This document shows positions 1-11,469 of a stretch of 64,000 nt of DNA, one piece after another. The stretch comes from Isoetes taiwanensis (taxonomy: Eukaryota > Streptophyta > Lycopodiopsida > Isoetales > Isoetaceae). The DNA is taken from assembly GCA_021234155.1 (NCBI GenBank), contig JAJEKV010000038.1:14017559-14081558 (forward strand). Direction: 5' to 3'. The position numbers and the translations under genes are program-made. Every line of letters begins with the position of its first letter. Positions within the stretch are counted from its first letter, which is position 1. Under the pieces are notes generated by a model. The model ran no database searches. It saw only the letters and a list, made by a program, of their open reading frames with translations, and was not told where the DNA came from.

Positions 1-896
1 AAGCTCTAGGTTGCATGGCCATTGCTGCATCAGGCTCACAACCATCTAGGTAATGCTCCCTCGCTCTTTTCCCTTTCAAAATGTATAAAGAGGGCAGTTT
101 TGTACCTGTTTGAAACACAGCAGAGCACAGTCAGCCACTCCCTATTCTTCATTGTTCTTTCAGAAATCTGCTTTGCACCCTTCCTTGAAATGACTCTAAG
201 ACCAGATTCTTTTCCTGCCTGCACCCCAGATTCATCACAATTCCATATGTGATTTGCATCAAATCCAAAAGTATTGTATGCTTCCTGCAGACCAGAATAA
301 AAAGCATCCAAATTTGGGGCAGAGATTGCAATTGCTCGGGCATTATCAACAACCTGTGCTTTCCTCAAAGCTAATTTAGGATGTCTACCCTTGAAACACT
401 TCCACCATTTCATGCTAGGAATGCCATCAGTGAAACGAGGTGGCATGTCAGCAACAATTTCTGCAACCCTATCTCTAAGCATCCGAACAGTAACTCTACT
501 TCCTTCAGCAGCCATCTGCAAGCACCATACAACAATATCCTCCTCCTCCTTTGCGGTCAAGACCTTAGGCTTTTTCCCACTTTTCACTTTAGAAATATCA
601 AACAGATAATTTCTTAGGGTTGTATGAGGGATGCCATGTTTTCTGGCAATCTTCCGAATGCTAGAATAACCTTCCTCTACTTCTTCCACAGCAGCATCCA
701 TCTGCCCTCTCTTCATATTTCTCACCTTCTTACCTTTCTGCATCCCAGGAGGAGAGGCTTGGACTCTATTACGACAAGCAAATTGAGGCCACTGAGGAAG
801 GAGTGTAACAGCAGGATCTTCATCTCCAACATGAGAAGGAGTAAGGGATTTGGATGGATGGGAATTGGAACGAGTTTTAAGAGCCCTGAACAGCAT
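1..896 (-). pseudogene. Tigger/pogo-type DDE transposase, N-terminal part, frameshifted and cut by the window edge
   Basis: The open frame from 896 to 36 encodes a pipsqueak-type helix-turn-helix at about residues 60-100 (RKIARKHGIPHTTLRNYL). A CENP-B/Tc5-type DNA-binding segment follows at about 110-190 (MKWWKCFKGRHPKLALRKAQ), and then the start of the DDE catalytic domain with the first acidic residue in NCDESGVQ near residue 220. This is the order expected of pogo/Tigger cut-and-paste transposases. The frame ends at a stop at 36-38. A neighbouring frame carries recognisable downstream transposase sequence (for example EPDAAMAMQPRA) to base 1, so a one-base shift near 80-90 breaks the gene. 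The rest of the catalytic domain lies outside the window. The family call is firm; inactivity is inferred from the shift. Confidence 0.85.
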
Positions 897-2290
897 TCTG
901 AATGAAAGTAGAAGGGCAGGAAATTTTGGTGCACGAGAGATGCATAGAAAGAATGTGATTTATAGAGAAGTGAAGTGTTGCAATTGGCTGTTAATGAATT
1001 ACATGGATCAATCAGCGAGCAGAAGGTTGGATTGCATGCCACAACATCAATCCCGAGGAGAAGAAATCTGGATCATTCATATTTAGGAGGCAAAAGATTT
1101 TGTGTGGAAAGAGTAGTTGGACGAGCTCTCAAGGCTGAAATATTAGGCCTAATTCTTGCAAAGGTATTGTTTGCATGCATCCAGCGAAAAGCATGATTTT
1201 CAAGCATGATTTCCAACCATAGAACATAAAAGAAATTAAAGAAACAGAAAAAGTATAGGATAAGGAGTGAACTAACCATGGGAAGATCTTGTTCACAACG
1301 GTAAATAGCTGCACCAAAAATAGGAAGTATCCGTTCCAAATCAGGAGACAGCTGAACTATAGAAGGCCACGTGCTGCACCATTTAGGGATACAACGTAAT
1401 CCATTTTGGGCTCCTCCGGACCAAAATATGACTCTGCTCTGCCGTCTTCATGTCGCACAGAAAACCCTAGAACTAGAAAACGTCCAACAATGGACTGTAA
1501 CGATGCCATGCTGGACCAAAAAGGGCAACGAAATGGCCGATAATTTGTCCAAAAAGTTGGACGGGATGTGGTACCCCGATCCAATAATGGTTCTGCTACT
1601 CTAGTAGGAGGCACAGTTTAGACGATGATAGACGTCAAGGAAGGCTAAGTCGGCACCTAGCTATGGCAGGGGCGCAGAGATGGTAGCTTCGGTGAGGTCG
1701 GCTATGGCAGAAAGGAGCTTGAGCTCTAAGTCCGGCAGTTGGAGAACTCCAAGAGCGCAGAAGGACATAAAGAGGAGCGGCGCCAAATCCAAATAAATGT
1801 CAAATCCCTCTTTTTTTTAAGGTATAAACTTTTTTACACAACGTTGTTATACGCATGGCATATAAAGTGGCGCTGAGGACGTCTTCGCGTTTTAAAATCA
1901 AATATTAAATCGAATTTTGTATGTCAACGCCACTTTTTGTGACACCCTAAAAATCTTTCATCCAGTGTATCTTCTGATTGGGCTTTTAGAGGGTTTTAGC
2001 TAATTCAAGTGTCTTCTACATAATGGACAAAAATCGCCTTCATCCGAGCTTCCTACAAAAAAGTTATGGCCTCCGAGAGCAAGTGACCTCTTTCTGCTGA
2101 AAACTCAACATGGCCTCACCTTTTCCTCCTACATGTCTCCTCCTAAGTGGTTCATCTTTCACACGCCTAGGCTACTTGGGCTTATTACCTAGAAAAATAG
2201 GAAAGTTTTCCTACATTATCTCTCCTTACGAACTGCTCGAACAACTAAATAGGGCATGGCTAGTGTTATGATCTGGTCTATCGAGATCGT
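897..2290. other. Intergenic; no gene recognised
   Basis: Only short open frames occur, for example 1371-1604 (77 codons, plus). It ends in a GNEMADNLSKKLDG stretch that loosely recalls the tail of an RNase H-like domain, but this is too short to assign. The 5' flank of the transposase remnant lies at the left. I see no terminal repeat that closes the Tigger element. Confidence 0.4.
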
Positions 2291-3200
2291 GGCTCTAATA
2301 CCATTGTGATGCTCCCCTATCTATACGATGCTCCCATCATATAATTATGGGAAATTCCCCTGCCATGGCAACTCAATCACCAAGGAAAGGCCCCTCGTCT
2401 GACTCAGACCACCTATGATGGCCAAGTGTCCGGGTGAAGGGCATGGAGGTGTCATTCGTCCCATGCTTTCTATGAGATATCCTTTACGGTGGAAGCATAT
2501 ATACATGTTAGCACTAGCAACAATATACATAAATAATATGCCACCACAAAAGGTGGCCCATCCATCATCAATACGAACAACAACATAATACCAGCATAAC
2601 ATATAAAATGCATCGTAAATCTCTCCCGGGCTCAGACTCAAAGGGGTCGACTGACAGTCAGAGTCTCCGGATAACAACAGACGAACACGAAATCATGACA
2701 ATGATATTGGCTGGCATAGAACAATGGCTAGGGTAGTCCACTCCATCCGCTCCCCCTGTGCACACTTTGCATATAGGCTGGAACATACTATAGCATGATT
2801 GTAGCCTTCTGAGACGTAATCTCGTGGAATCGCCCTCTGAGAGTACTCCAGGTTGTATCTCCCGGTCCAATGAGGCAGGAAAGAGACAGATCCTCTCCCA
2901 GAGCACAATGGTTCCCTGGGTAGCTAGAGGATCATGGCATCACTGATGCCCACGCATCTGTACCTGCAAATAGGGTATAGTCCACCTTAATAGGTTCCAT
3001 GTTCAATTTGTTATGCGAATAAGGTACATTCTCTCCATAAAATAGCACACATCCATTTCCCATCTAGCCTATAGGATAGATAGTCATATGTTTGATTAGC
3101 AAGGTGGTTTCGAAATCTATGCATGTGCCAAATGGGTATCCCGCACTCAGACTCAAAATCCACTAGCTACTGTTCGTGGGACAAGTGGCTGAAAGGGGTT
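2291..3200 (-). repeat. Diverged LTR fragment of the same family as the 13-kb chromovirus
   Basis: Bases 2291-2303 match the complement of an initiator-Met tRNA primer binding site. At 2305 a sequence begins TGTGATGCTCCC, which parallels the chromovirus LTR edge TGTGACGCTCCC at 33065. The following several hundred bases follow the same order as that LTR: a ccatgg-containing stretch, a 'gcccctcgtctg' or 'gccctccgtctg' stretch, a pair of 'aaataa..ccaccac' and 'ggcccatcc' blocks, the 'ctcagactc..gatcgactgacag' block and the 'gtccactccatccgc' block. Many substitutions separate them. It is therefore the 5'-LTR side of an older relative in minus orientation. The far end, near 3.2 kb, could not be placed. 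Confidence 0.75.
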
Positions 3201-3766
3201 GGGTTTTGGATTTGCTGAGAAAAAAGGAGCTCAAAAAGGGTTATCATGTTAGTCATTATAAATATCATCCCTCTATCCTATGGAAACCAAAAGACAAGGC
3301 AGAAATTGGGGTTCAAAACCCGCATGTTTTAAAATGTCTTTTGCATGCTTTGCGATAATACATATTCATTACTAAGCAAGTATTTTTATCAAACGTTAGA
3401 CATTACAGTAATTTTTTTGTAATAACAATCATAATTAAGGAAATTGTTACAGTGTTTGGCCCCCGATGAGGCTCTGAAATGTAGTACATTGTCATGTGGC
3501 AAGGGAGCACCCACTCGTCCCACCCGTAATGACATGTCTATGCTTTAGAATTCAACCCGTTGGGTGTGTAATCAGAACAATTAAATGAATTTGATATAAG
3601 CTCTCTAAACTATGGCTGAATAGCTCCTTCAGACTATATATCACTTTGAACTTTCTCAGTATTTTGGTGAGAGTGCCAACAAGTTGAGATCTACATGTTA
3701 GTTGAGACCTACATGTTATAAAGCATGTCTATTTTGAACAAAAAAAGTGATGTGAATCTAACATGA

Positions 3767-4086
3767 AATCGGATAAATAATGTTGCAAGTTGTAGCTAAA
3801 TCTGGCATTTGGTAATCTTGCCAATATGAAGGCCCCATGCTTACACAAGCCTAAACCAGAGCTATGCTTGCTCAGTTGCTCAAATAATGTATAGTAGGTT
3901 TCAAGTTTAACCTATAAAGATTTGGTAATCTGATAAATAATGCTGAAAGTTGTAGCCAAATCTGGCATTTGGTAATCTTGCCAATATGAAGGCCCCATGC
4001 TTACACGACCCTAAACAAAACCTATGCTTGCTCGAGTGCTCAAATAATGTATAGCAGGTCTCAAGTTCAATTTACAAAGATATGGC
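3767..4086. repeat. Tandem duplication, two units of 160 bp
   Basis: Two imperfect copies start at 3767 and 3927, each containing 'tggcatttggtaatcttgcc' followed by 'aatatgaaggccccatgctt'. They differ by scattered substitutions. No coding function is visible. Confidence 0.85.
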
Positions 4087-4212
4087 AAGTAGCATAGGCT
4101 TTTTCATGAGTGGCAAAAGTACTCGATCCTTCTAGTTCTCTATGGTAGGAAAAACTATACCAATGTAAAACTTACACTCCCCTATCTCATTAGAGCTACA
4201 TGGACCTAGGAT

Positions 4213-4655
4213 TTGGTAGTTGGCCAATACAGGGACATATTAACAATGGGTCTTAAAGTGAATATTACCAGATTGTACGCTAGAGGGACAACTATTTCAA
4301 ACATGGGTGGTGAGTGGGGACAATACTTGCCTAGAAAATCTGATATCTGGCCACTTCTTGCATGCACGTCACACAAATGCTACAAAGAGCGATTTGAAAG
4401 TCTTCGTATTCTTAGAAACATTAGGGTTGGACATTTTAACCAGAGGGAATATTTACTAGTCCACAAAAGATGGCCCTTCACATCAAGGGTAACGTAAAGG
4501 TTTTCATTCCTGAGCTGTATTACGGACCACATTTCCAGTGCACAACAGTTAACCTAACAGTCGTGCTTCTAGATCAAGCAATTAAAGAAGCTTTTAGGCT
4601 GGTGGATGAGCATCGATCAATCAATGCACAGGTATTAAAAAATTCCTATTCTTAG
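4213..4655 (+). other. Two short overlapping open frames of unknown nature
   Basis: Frames at 4213-4497 (94 codons) and 4470-4655 (61 codons) overlap in different registers. They could be one decayed coding segment. The second reads KVFIPELYYGPHFQCTTVNL, which has a protein-like composition, but I do not recognise a family. The surrounding 3.2-5.7 kb is otherwise AT-rich and non-coding apart from tandem duplications. Confidence 0.25.
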
Positions 4656-5200
4656 TGATAAGTAGGCCACTTGCGACAGAGCGCAGCTTTGTACATTAGA
4701 ATTTTGACCCAAAGTTCAAATTTTAGGTTGGAGTTCCATCCATTCTTTTCCAACTGTAATAAATCATTAATTCCACTGCTCATGATGCCATCATTGGCTT
4801 GACCACAGACTCGGAAGTTTGTGGGACTACAGTTTAAAGTTTATCACAAACCTGTTGGCCCTTGAGCTTTCTTTGACTGCCATATCTCTGTTATAATGTC
4901 CCACCACAAGCACAAAATGACGGTTTCTGTATTTTGTCCCATGTGTAGAGTGTCAGAACAGGCTAGTCAAACAGGGCCAAGTTATACGTTTCTTTGGAAC
5001 TTGTGCTCAAGTATATCTTAAAGCTTCATAAATATCTATATTTTATTTGGCAACTCTTTGGCACGTCTCCTCATAAATTGAACTACAGTTTGGTCAGACT
5101 TCTAGCCATTTCTAGAAAAGTCTTTTCCACTATGCTAACACTGTCTAATGCCTAGTTACTGTAATCTAAACACTATTATATAGAATTGAGTAACATGTGA

Positions 5201-5412
5201 TTTGCGTGTTTTTGTTTGCTGGTTTTCAGATATGATGTATGTGTTCTTGTATATTATAATCTATCGTTCCTATTTCTGTTGTTTGTAGTAGAGTTCCCTC
5301 TATCATTTTGCGTGTTTTTGTTTGCTGGTTTTCAGATATGATGTATGCGTTCTTGTATATTATAACCTATCGTTCCTATTTCTGTTGTTTGTAGTAGAGT
5401 TCCCTCTATCAT
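5201..5412. repeat. Tandem duplication, two units of 106 bp
   Basis: Near-identical copies start at 5201 and 5307 ('tttgcgtgtttttgtttgct'). Only about two substitutions separate them, so the duplication is recent. It lies in the 3' flank of the kinase gene. Confidence 0.9.
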
Positions 5413-5808
5413 ACTATTCATTGTTCAAAATATCTGCAATGCTCATCATACACGCACAAAGCATTATAACTTTCCATTACTATGCCAAATATTGTATTAC
5501 AGAAGGAAAAACTGTATTGTAATAATCTGGGATTTGCTTACACAGAAACAATGTATTTCTGATAATGCAATGCTTTATTTTCTCCAGTCCCCGTATTTGA
5601 AAGTTCTTTACCCTTTCCTTAAAAAAGCACTTTGATTACATTAAAAGCTCAAGGCTTCTACTACTGGAATGCAGCAGTGCTCCAACTATTTTTTTCTACT
5701 CTGTAGGGTATGCATAATGGGAATATGTAACACTCCCTGGAAGGATGTACCCGTTTCTGAAATTTGAATGTTTGGATATGTAACAAAGCATTACGCTGCC
5801 TGAAAGAT

Positions 5809-7680
5809 TTAGCCAGTCTGTGAAATCTGTACTTGATGCAGCTTCAATGTCACCTCTTGAAAACCAAAATTTGATGAACATGGAAGCTTATAGCTTCTTG
5901 CTGATGATAATTCAGTGGGCTGTTTCTGAGAACCATGTCTTTTGAAACTTGGATACGATGGACTAATGCGGAGTTCTCTCCTTGGTTCCTCTTTTATGCT
6001 ATCGTTTGCCGAATCTTTCGAAGAGTTAAGGGGAGAAGGAAGCCTTGAATCCTGGAGAGACATCAGGAATTCCACAGTCTCTGACATGCTTGGTCTTAAC
6101 CTGCATTCCTTTTGTAGGCATTTAAGGGCAAGGTTTGCCACATCTTTAACAGACTTTGTAGGATATTGTCCCTTCAATTTTGGATCCATTACACCCTGTA
6201 ACTTGCCTTCATCGCTGAGAAGTGGCCTTGCCCATTCCAGAAGGTCTCTTTCCTCCCTTGGAAGAAATTTATCCATGTGTTGTCTTCCTGTTAGAAGTTC
6301 TAGCAACATCATTCCAAAGTATCTCAAATTATATTTTTCAAGTTCGCCTCCAAGTTCCTTTCCACAGTGGCCATGAGACTGAAATAATCAAGTGAATATA
6401 TAAGTAAAGCCAAATTTTAGGTTGTTATTGTGCATTAGATATTATTAGCTCTACTCACCGGTGATACTGCAATATTGGCTTGTTGAAAACCATAATTTAC
6501 AAGCTTCACATTATTGTCCTTGTCGATCAATACATTGGATGTTCCAAACTCTGCATTGCACATCTGAAAGACACATGTAATGACATGTTAACAGAATTAT
6601 GAGAAAATGAGATGAGGGGCAAGATGATAGTACCTGAATAGATGTTTTTTCGCGAAGATATGCAAGGCCTTTAGCTATGCCCAGCGCAATCTTCATTCGG
6701 GCATTCCAATCTAGGGCCTGTCCCTCTTGCTTTTTAGTCAACATACTATCCAAACTGTCATGTCCAAAGTGCTCATATACCAAGAGGCGATCTTCAATTT
6801 TAGGCTGCCCCCTATGAGACCTTGAACAGAAGCCAATAATTCTACACAAATTTGGATGTTGCAAAGGAACCAATGATGTCAATTTGGCTATCCATTCTTC
6901 TTGGTCCTGCAGCAAAGTTGAGTACATATAATCTATGAGAATTGAACTTGAAGGTATCTTTTTACTTATACAAAATGAAATTAACAGTAAGTATCAAAGG
7001 TTGTTCCTTACTTGTGCCTTTGTTTTCTCCTCATTCAACCAAATAATATCCACCTGGGTACTTTTCTTTCCTCCAACACTAATGTCATGCAACCAACCAA
7101 CATAAACTTGTGCACTGCTATTCTTCCTGATGAGACATGATGGAGAAAATTGTTCGCAAGCAGAAGCAAGCTCCTCAAAAGTAAAAGACCTGATCTGCGC
7201 ACCAGGAACATCGCTAGGCAAGGGCAAGGGCTGTGGCTGTGGTTGCAAAGGATAGATCCTTGGAGGTGACCTGAATGTCCTGGGAGGTGTGCCAGACTTA
7301 GTATCACAAGGCAAAGGAAGGGGCAAACCCTGTCTGTTATCTACAGAAGGAAGAGGAAGAGGCACTGGTTGGCCTGTGAAGGGCCTCTTCTCAGAATAAC
7401 TTTTGCTCCATTTTACATGAGCAGGGCTTCCTTGAGGAGAATAAGCTTCTGCTAAGTCTGCAGCATTCCAGGAGCTGATAGGTGCAGAAAATGAAGAACC
7501 AGGCGGTGCAGGTGCAGGCGGAGTGTTCTCTAAACCCCTTTCTAGCACAAATGCTCTTGAAGGTGCAGATAACACCCTTGGATAACTCTTGATAGATGAC
7601 GATTGCCTTGCTTGATCCCTGGCTTTCAACCCTTTTCCAGCTTCAAGTTTCCTTCTTTTGGGAATTCTAAAGCAACCCAT
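5809..7680 (-). CDS. RLCK-VII (PBS1-like) receptor-like cytoplasmic pseudokinase, four exons
   Basis: Exons 7680-7012, 6906-6634, 6563-6459 and 6378-5809 join at GT-AG boundaries, all in phase 0, giving 538 residues and a TAA stop at 5809-5811. The N terminus is MGCFRIPKRRK, with Gly2 and Cys3 suitable for myristoylation and palmitoylation, hence membrane anchoring. A proline-rich linker (about 80-170) precedes the kinase fold (about 175-450; FTFEELASACEQF, LLVYEHF, LLELLTGR, LLEWARP, RPSM). Catalytic signatures are missing. The glycine loop reads RKNSSAQVY, the subdomain II lysine region reads VDIIWLNEE, the HRD region reads CNAEFGTSNVLID, DFG is replaced by NYG, and the activation segment up to the APE region is shortened. 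The family normally relays receptor-kinase signals at the plasma membrane. This member is probably a non-catalytic scaffold. The reading frame is clean and the splice sites intact, so it looks like a working gene rather than a relic. Confidence 0.85.
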
Positions 7681-8290
7681 CTCAGATCTGTTGCGTATCT
7701 GCTGAAAAGCTTACACTTTTAGCTCGATAGGCTCCTTGGGATGAATCTACTTATTTACCGAACTTCCCTTCAATCTGAAACTTTGGCGCCTCCCTTCGTC
7801 TCTGCACCCGGCCTCTTGTTCTTTATACATCCGGATCCATACACTGTTGGTCAATTCTACACAGGACGAAAATGTTTTCTTTTTCCCCACAGGAAGAGCG
7901 CAGGAAGAGAGAAAAAACACAACTAAGATTATGTGTTCTGCAAGGTCATTGCTTTGCAGATAATGATCTGTGGAGCGAAAGAAAAATTTGAGTCAGATAT
8001 AAAAACCTGTGTTACAGCCGGAAATGGCATGAGAAGAATGACCGAGCAAACAGGGGACTTAGAATGAATGAGAAAAGTCAATCCTGGCTTCGAGAAGGAG
8101 CAAAGGGAGGCACCGCCCAGTGTGCGTTAGAAGGATTGTAAAAATGCGTTAATTGAGAGAGACTAACCATGTGTATGGCTGCGCCTTTTGTCCCCATCGC
8201 CATAGCTGAGGCTTCGGCGTCGGCCCGGGCCACGGCTCCCAGGTGGCCCAGTTGGCCATTTACTGGGCAGTCAATTTGACGGCCTTTCGG
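7681..8290. other. 5' flank of the pseudokinase gene
   Basis: This is the non-coding upstream region of the minus-strand kinase gene. I see no clear TATA box or recognisable element in it. Confidence 0.4.
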
Positions 8291-8342
8291 TCGTTCTATT
8301 GCTTGGGTTGGGCCATTCGTTCTATTGCTTGGGTTGGGCCAT
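8291..8342. repeat. Perfect 26-bp direct tandem repeat, two units
   Basis: The unit beginning 'tcgttctattgcttgggttg' occurs at 8291 and 8317 without a mismatch. Confidence 0.9.
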
Positions 8343-8827
8343 TTTTCCCATGTGCAAATTTTCTAACATTTTGACAATAGACATTGTTCCTCCTGAAAGG
8401 GCGCCCTAGTCCCCTGTTCATTTATGTCACTTACGTGAGTCTACAAGTGCCTTCCTTGCCTCGTGCCTTCTTCCCACTGGCCGAATTCGTTCTTGACTCA
8501 TGCATATTCAGTTTCTCCAGCAGCTTCCTCCATAGTTCATCCTCGCCATGCCAGTAGCCCAGTTTTTCTTCTCTCTTCTCATGTACAGTGGCGTGGTGGG
8601 AGGCAGGTCCCATTTGGATGTGTGTCCCATAACTTTCGACTTCTCGTAGACATTCAAAACTGCAACTAGCTATCTATATATTGTCTATCTCACTTATTGC
8701 ATAAGTTGTGTTTGCCCTATTGATTTTCTTGGAAGTCTTTCATCACTCTATGAACATCTAATATCGTCACTATCATGAACTCATAACCCTCATCCACTCT
8801 ATGAAAAATAGTTCTATTCTATCCATT

Positions 8828-9215
8828 CTAAAAGGACAAAAGACATTGCTCCAACAAGCCTAGCATGTCTTCTACCACATACTTGGAAGCCCACGTTGCA
8901 TGCTTTGTGGAGGACTTCATAGAACATCGCCGCCATGGTCATTTCAGAAGTACTAGTCTACTCAAAGGACAAATGACTCACTAATTGCCCCAGCATGAAG
9001 CCCATGGCATGCAGAAGTCGAACGCAATGAGAATGACTTCATAGAATATCAGTGACATGATCAACCTTCTTCGGCAATTCAAAAACAAAGAAGTTCTTGC
9101 TCAATGCCCCAATGGCATGGCACTCAAAGGACAAAGGAATCACTTATTGCCCCAAAAGGTCTTACATGATACTTGATTGCCCAAGATACATGCAGAAGTC
9201 GAAGACAAACCATAC
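8828..9215. repeat. Degenerate repeat array, about three units
   Basis: Units of roughly 130-170 bp begin with 'aaaggacaaa' near 8829, 8957 and 9124. Each continues with variants of 'gactcactaattgcccca', and two of the three also carry a 'catgcagaagtcgaa' block. No coding content is visible. The rest of 8.3-9.9 kb holds nothing I can assign, except an A-run followed by a G-run near 9726-9743. Confidence 0.65.
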
Positions 9216-9922
9216 CATTACGTGCTACACTTTTGATTAAATTCTTCCTAAAACCCCATTTTGTTTGGGTGTATATTCTGTTAAAAGCACATTATAGTTG
9301 ATCACTTGGCATGTCCCCCTTGTCCCTCCCTTTTGTGTTGTGAACCGTAATGATTGTCAAAACTATAATAACTGCCAAATATTTAGTAACTGTCAAATTT
9401 AGATTCGATGGTCCCATTGAAATTCGTAACAAATTGATGCAAATGCATTTAGTTCAGTTCTAGCAGTTTATTCAGTAGTATCAGAGTATGTTTCCTATCT
9501 AAAGATATTTGATGTTGTTGAAGAAAATCAATCAGGCAAATTTTCTTAGGAAATCAAGTAAGAGCGATGTTTATTTTCATATTTCTTCATGTTCTGATTC
9601 TATGAACTATAGGATATTTGTTTGAATGACAAATATGGCGTGAACTCCCAAATTTAGCTGATGAAGCAAACCTTGAATTCTTTGTGCTCCTCGGCCAGTT
9701 TTATCAACCACAGAGGACCGTACTAAAAAAAGGGGGGGGGGGGATGTTTTCTTGGGATTGATAAAGCTAGCTAGGGAAGGATTTCAATGTTTATCTCCAT
9801 TCCGCCATGATTCTTTCAAATGCATGAGTTCAAATTTCATATGTGAAGCCACGTAATATTATAGCTAGCTAGTAATTCTAAAGTTTAATATCAATAATCC
9901 TCTTTTTTTGTGGAGTGAAAGG

Positions 9923-10423
9923 TGTGAGGACCATACGGATATTCGTATCATACGAATATTATACCCGTATGTACAAAAGATGGTCGTCACACGGATGCAA
10001 AAGGGTAGTTGCACAAGACAGGGTTTGAACAGGGTCACACCCCCTTGCCAAGTGCACTACCAATATTTGTTAAAGACATTCCCTCATGCCTTTCTCATAT
10101 ACGGGGTTGTTTCCAGGAGGTTCTAGAATATTCTAGAACCTACATGCATGCACGACATTTGGCATGATCTCATCCATTAAAGTGGCGCGATCCTGACCGT
10201 TGGCCTAGGTATATAAGGAGGCACCTCCGTGTTGTCGAACCATTCCGGTTCAACGCCAGCCTTGAGCCTTCTAGGCATCTGTCTCGTGTTCTCGCTTGCC
10301 TTCAAGCCATTGTACTCTTGATTCCTATTCATATATCAGATTCTTTGCCGATCTTGACGCATTTCTTCCGTATTGCTTGCACATTTTTCACGTATTTTCC
10401 TTGTTTTCGTGTAGTTCATGACA
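9923..10423 (+). repeat. Putative 5' LTR of a truncated Ty3/gypsy element
   Basis: The segment starts TGTGAGG and can end at TCATGACA just before the gag leader. It carries a TATA box (TATATAA at 10210-10216) where a U3 promoter should be. No second LTR copy was found downstream, because the element is truncated. The boundaries are therefore inferred from position, the TG..CA ends and the promoter only. Confidence 0.5.
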
Positions 10424-10504
10424 GTTTGAACTAGGATCCCTTACCGATTCTTGCCTGCTCTGATCCTAAGCATTTTTTTTGCTCATATTTGGTGATTTTA
10501 TATC

Positions 10505-11400
10505 TATGGAGGTTTCGACTTTATTACAGCAGGTCCAGCAGCTTGTTCAAATATGCCAGCAGTTGCAGTTGGACAATAAAGAGCTTAAGGAACGTGTTGC
10601 TTCACATGAATCCGCTTCTAGCTCTGGATTGAGGCTATCAGAGTCTAAGATTAGCCTGCCAGAGAAGTTTGACGGCACTCGATCCAAGCTTCGTGGTTTT
10701 TTGAATCAGATCGGACTTGTGATCCAGCTCCATCCTCATAGATATCCCATGGCCCAGGAACAAGTTAGGCTGATTGGTTCCCTCCTCACAGAGCCAGCTC
10801 TAACTTGGTTTGCTTCTTTGTTGGAGAAAGGAATCCCAGAGTTGCAAGATTTTGTTGCTTTCACTGCAGAGCTCGAGGCATGCTTTGGAGACACCGATCG
10901 TCAGCGCACAACAGTCATAAAGCTTTGCAATCTAAGGCAAGGCTCTCGTCCAGCTTCAGTATATACATCAGAATTTCATCAAATTGCGGTAGATACAGCC
11001 TGGGACGATGTCCCACTTCGAGATTGTTTTCGAAGGGGGTTACATGATGATGTCAAGGATATGTTGTTGTCTATGGAGGACCCTTAGACTTTGGAAGAAG
11101 CCATCTGATTTGCAGTTCGCTGTGATAATCGGCTCTTCGAACGTAGGCAAGAGAGACGTAGTCAGGTTTTTCCAATCACACAAGTGCATGTAGCTACGCC
11201 TGCCCCGGTCTCATCTGTAGAATCCAACAGGTCCGGACCTGAGCCTATGCATATTGATCGGGCAGTTCGAGAACTTTTATCCGCCGCTGAGAAGCAGTGT
11301 CGGAGAGAGGCTAATCTTTGCCGCTACTGTGGATGAGCTGGTCATATTGCTCGTCAATGCCCTGTGAAGCGCCCAGACCACCAGTCGAAAACTTCAGGGG
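10505..11400 (+). pseudogene. Ty3/gypsy gag with nonsense codons
   Basis: The frame from ATG 10505 gives a leucine-rich coiled N terminus, then a retrotransposon gag domain (LPEKFDGTRSKLRGFLNQI, ALTWFASLLEKG, DFVAFTAELEACFGD). In the same frame a CX2CX4HX4C zinc knuckle lies at about 11320-11365 (CRYCG..GHIARQC). Three in-frame stops interrupt it: TAG at 11085, TGA near 11106 and TGA near 11334. Each is one C-to-T change from a codon that fits the context (CAG or CGA). Gag forms the virus-like particle that packages element RNA. The copy is dead. Confidence 0.85.
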
Positions 11401-11469
11401 CCAGTCCAAGTAATAGGAATCTCTCATCAGCTGGCCGCCTTTTCTCAGACTCCTTCTATACTTCTTGAC

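Noticed and set aside
1371..1604. Possible RNase H tail of a retroelement (GNEMADNLSKKLDG)
   Set aside because: Similarity is limited to a few residues and no RT or other element domain is adjacent.
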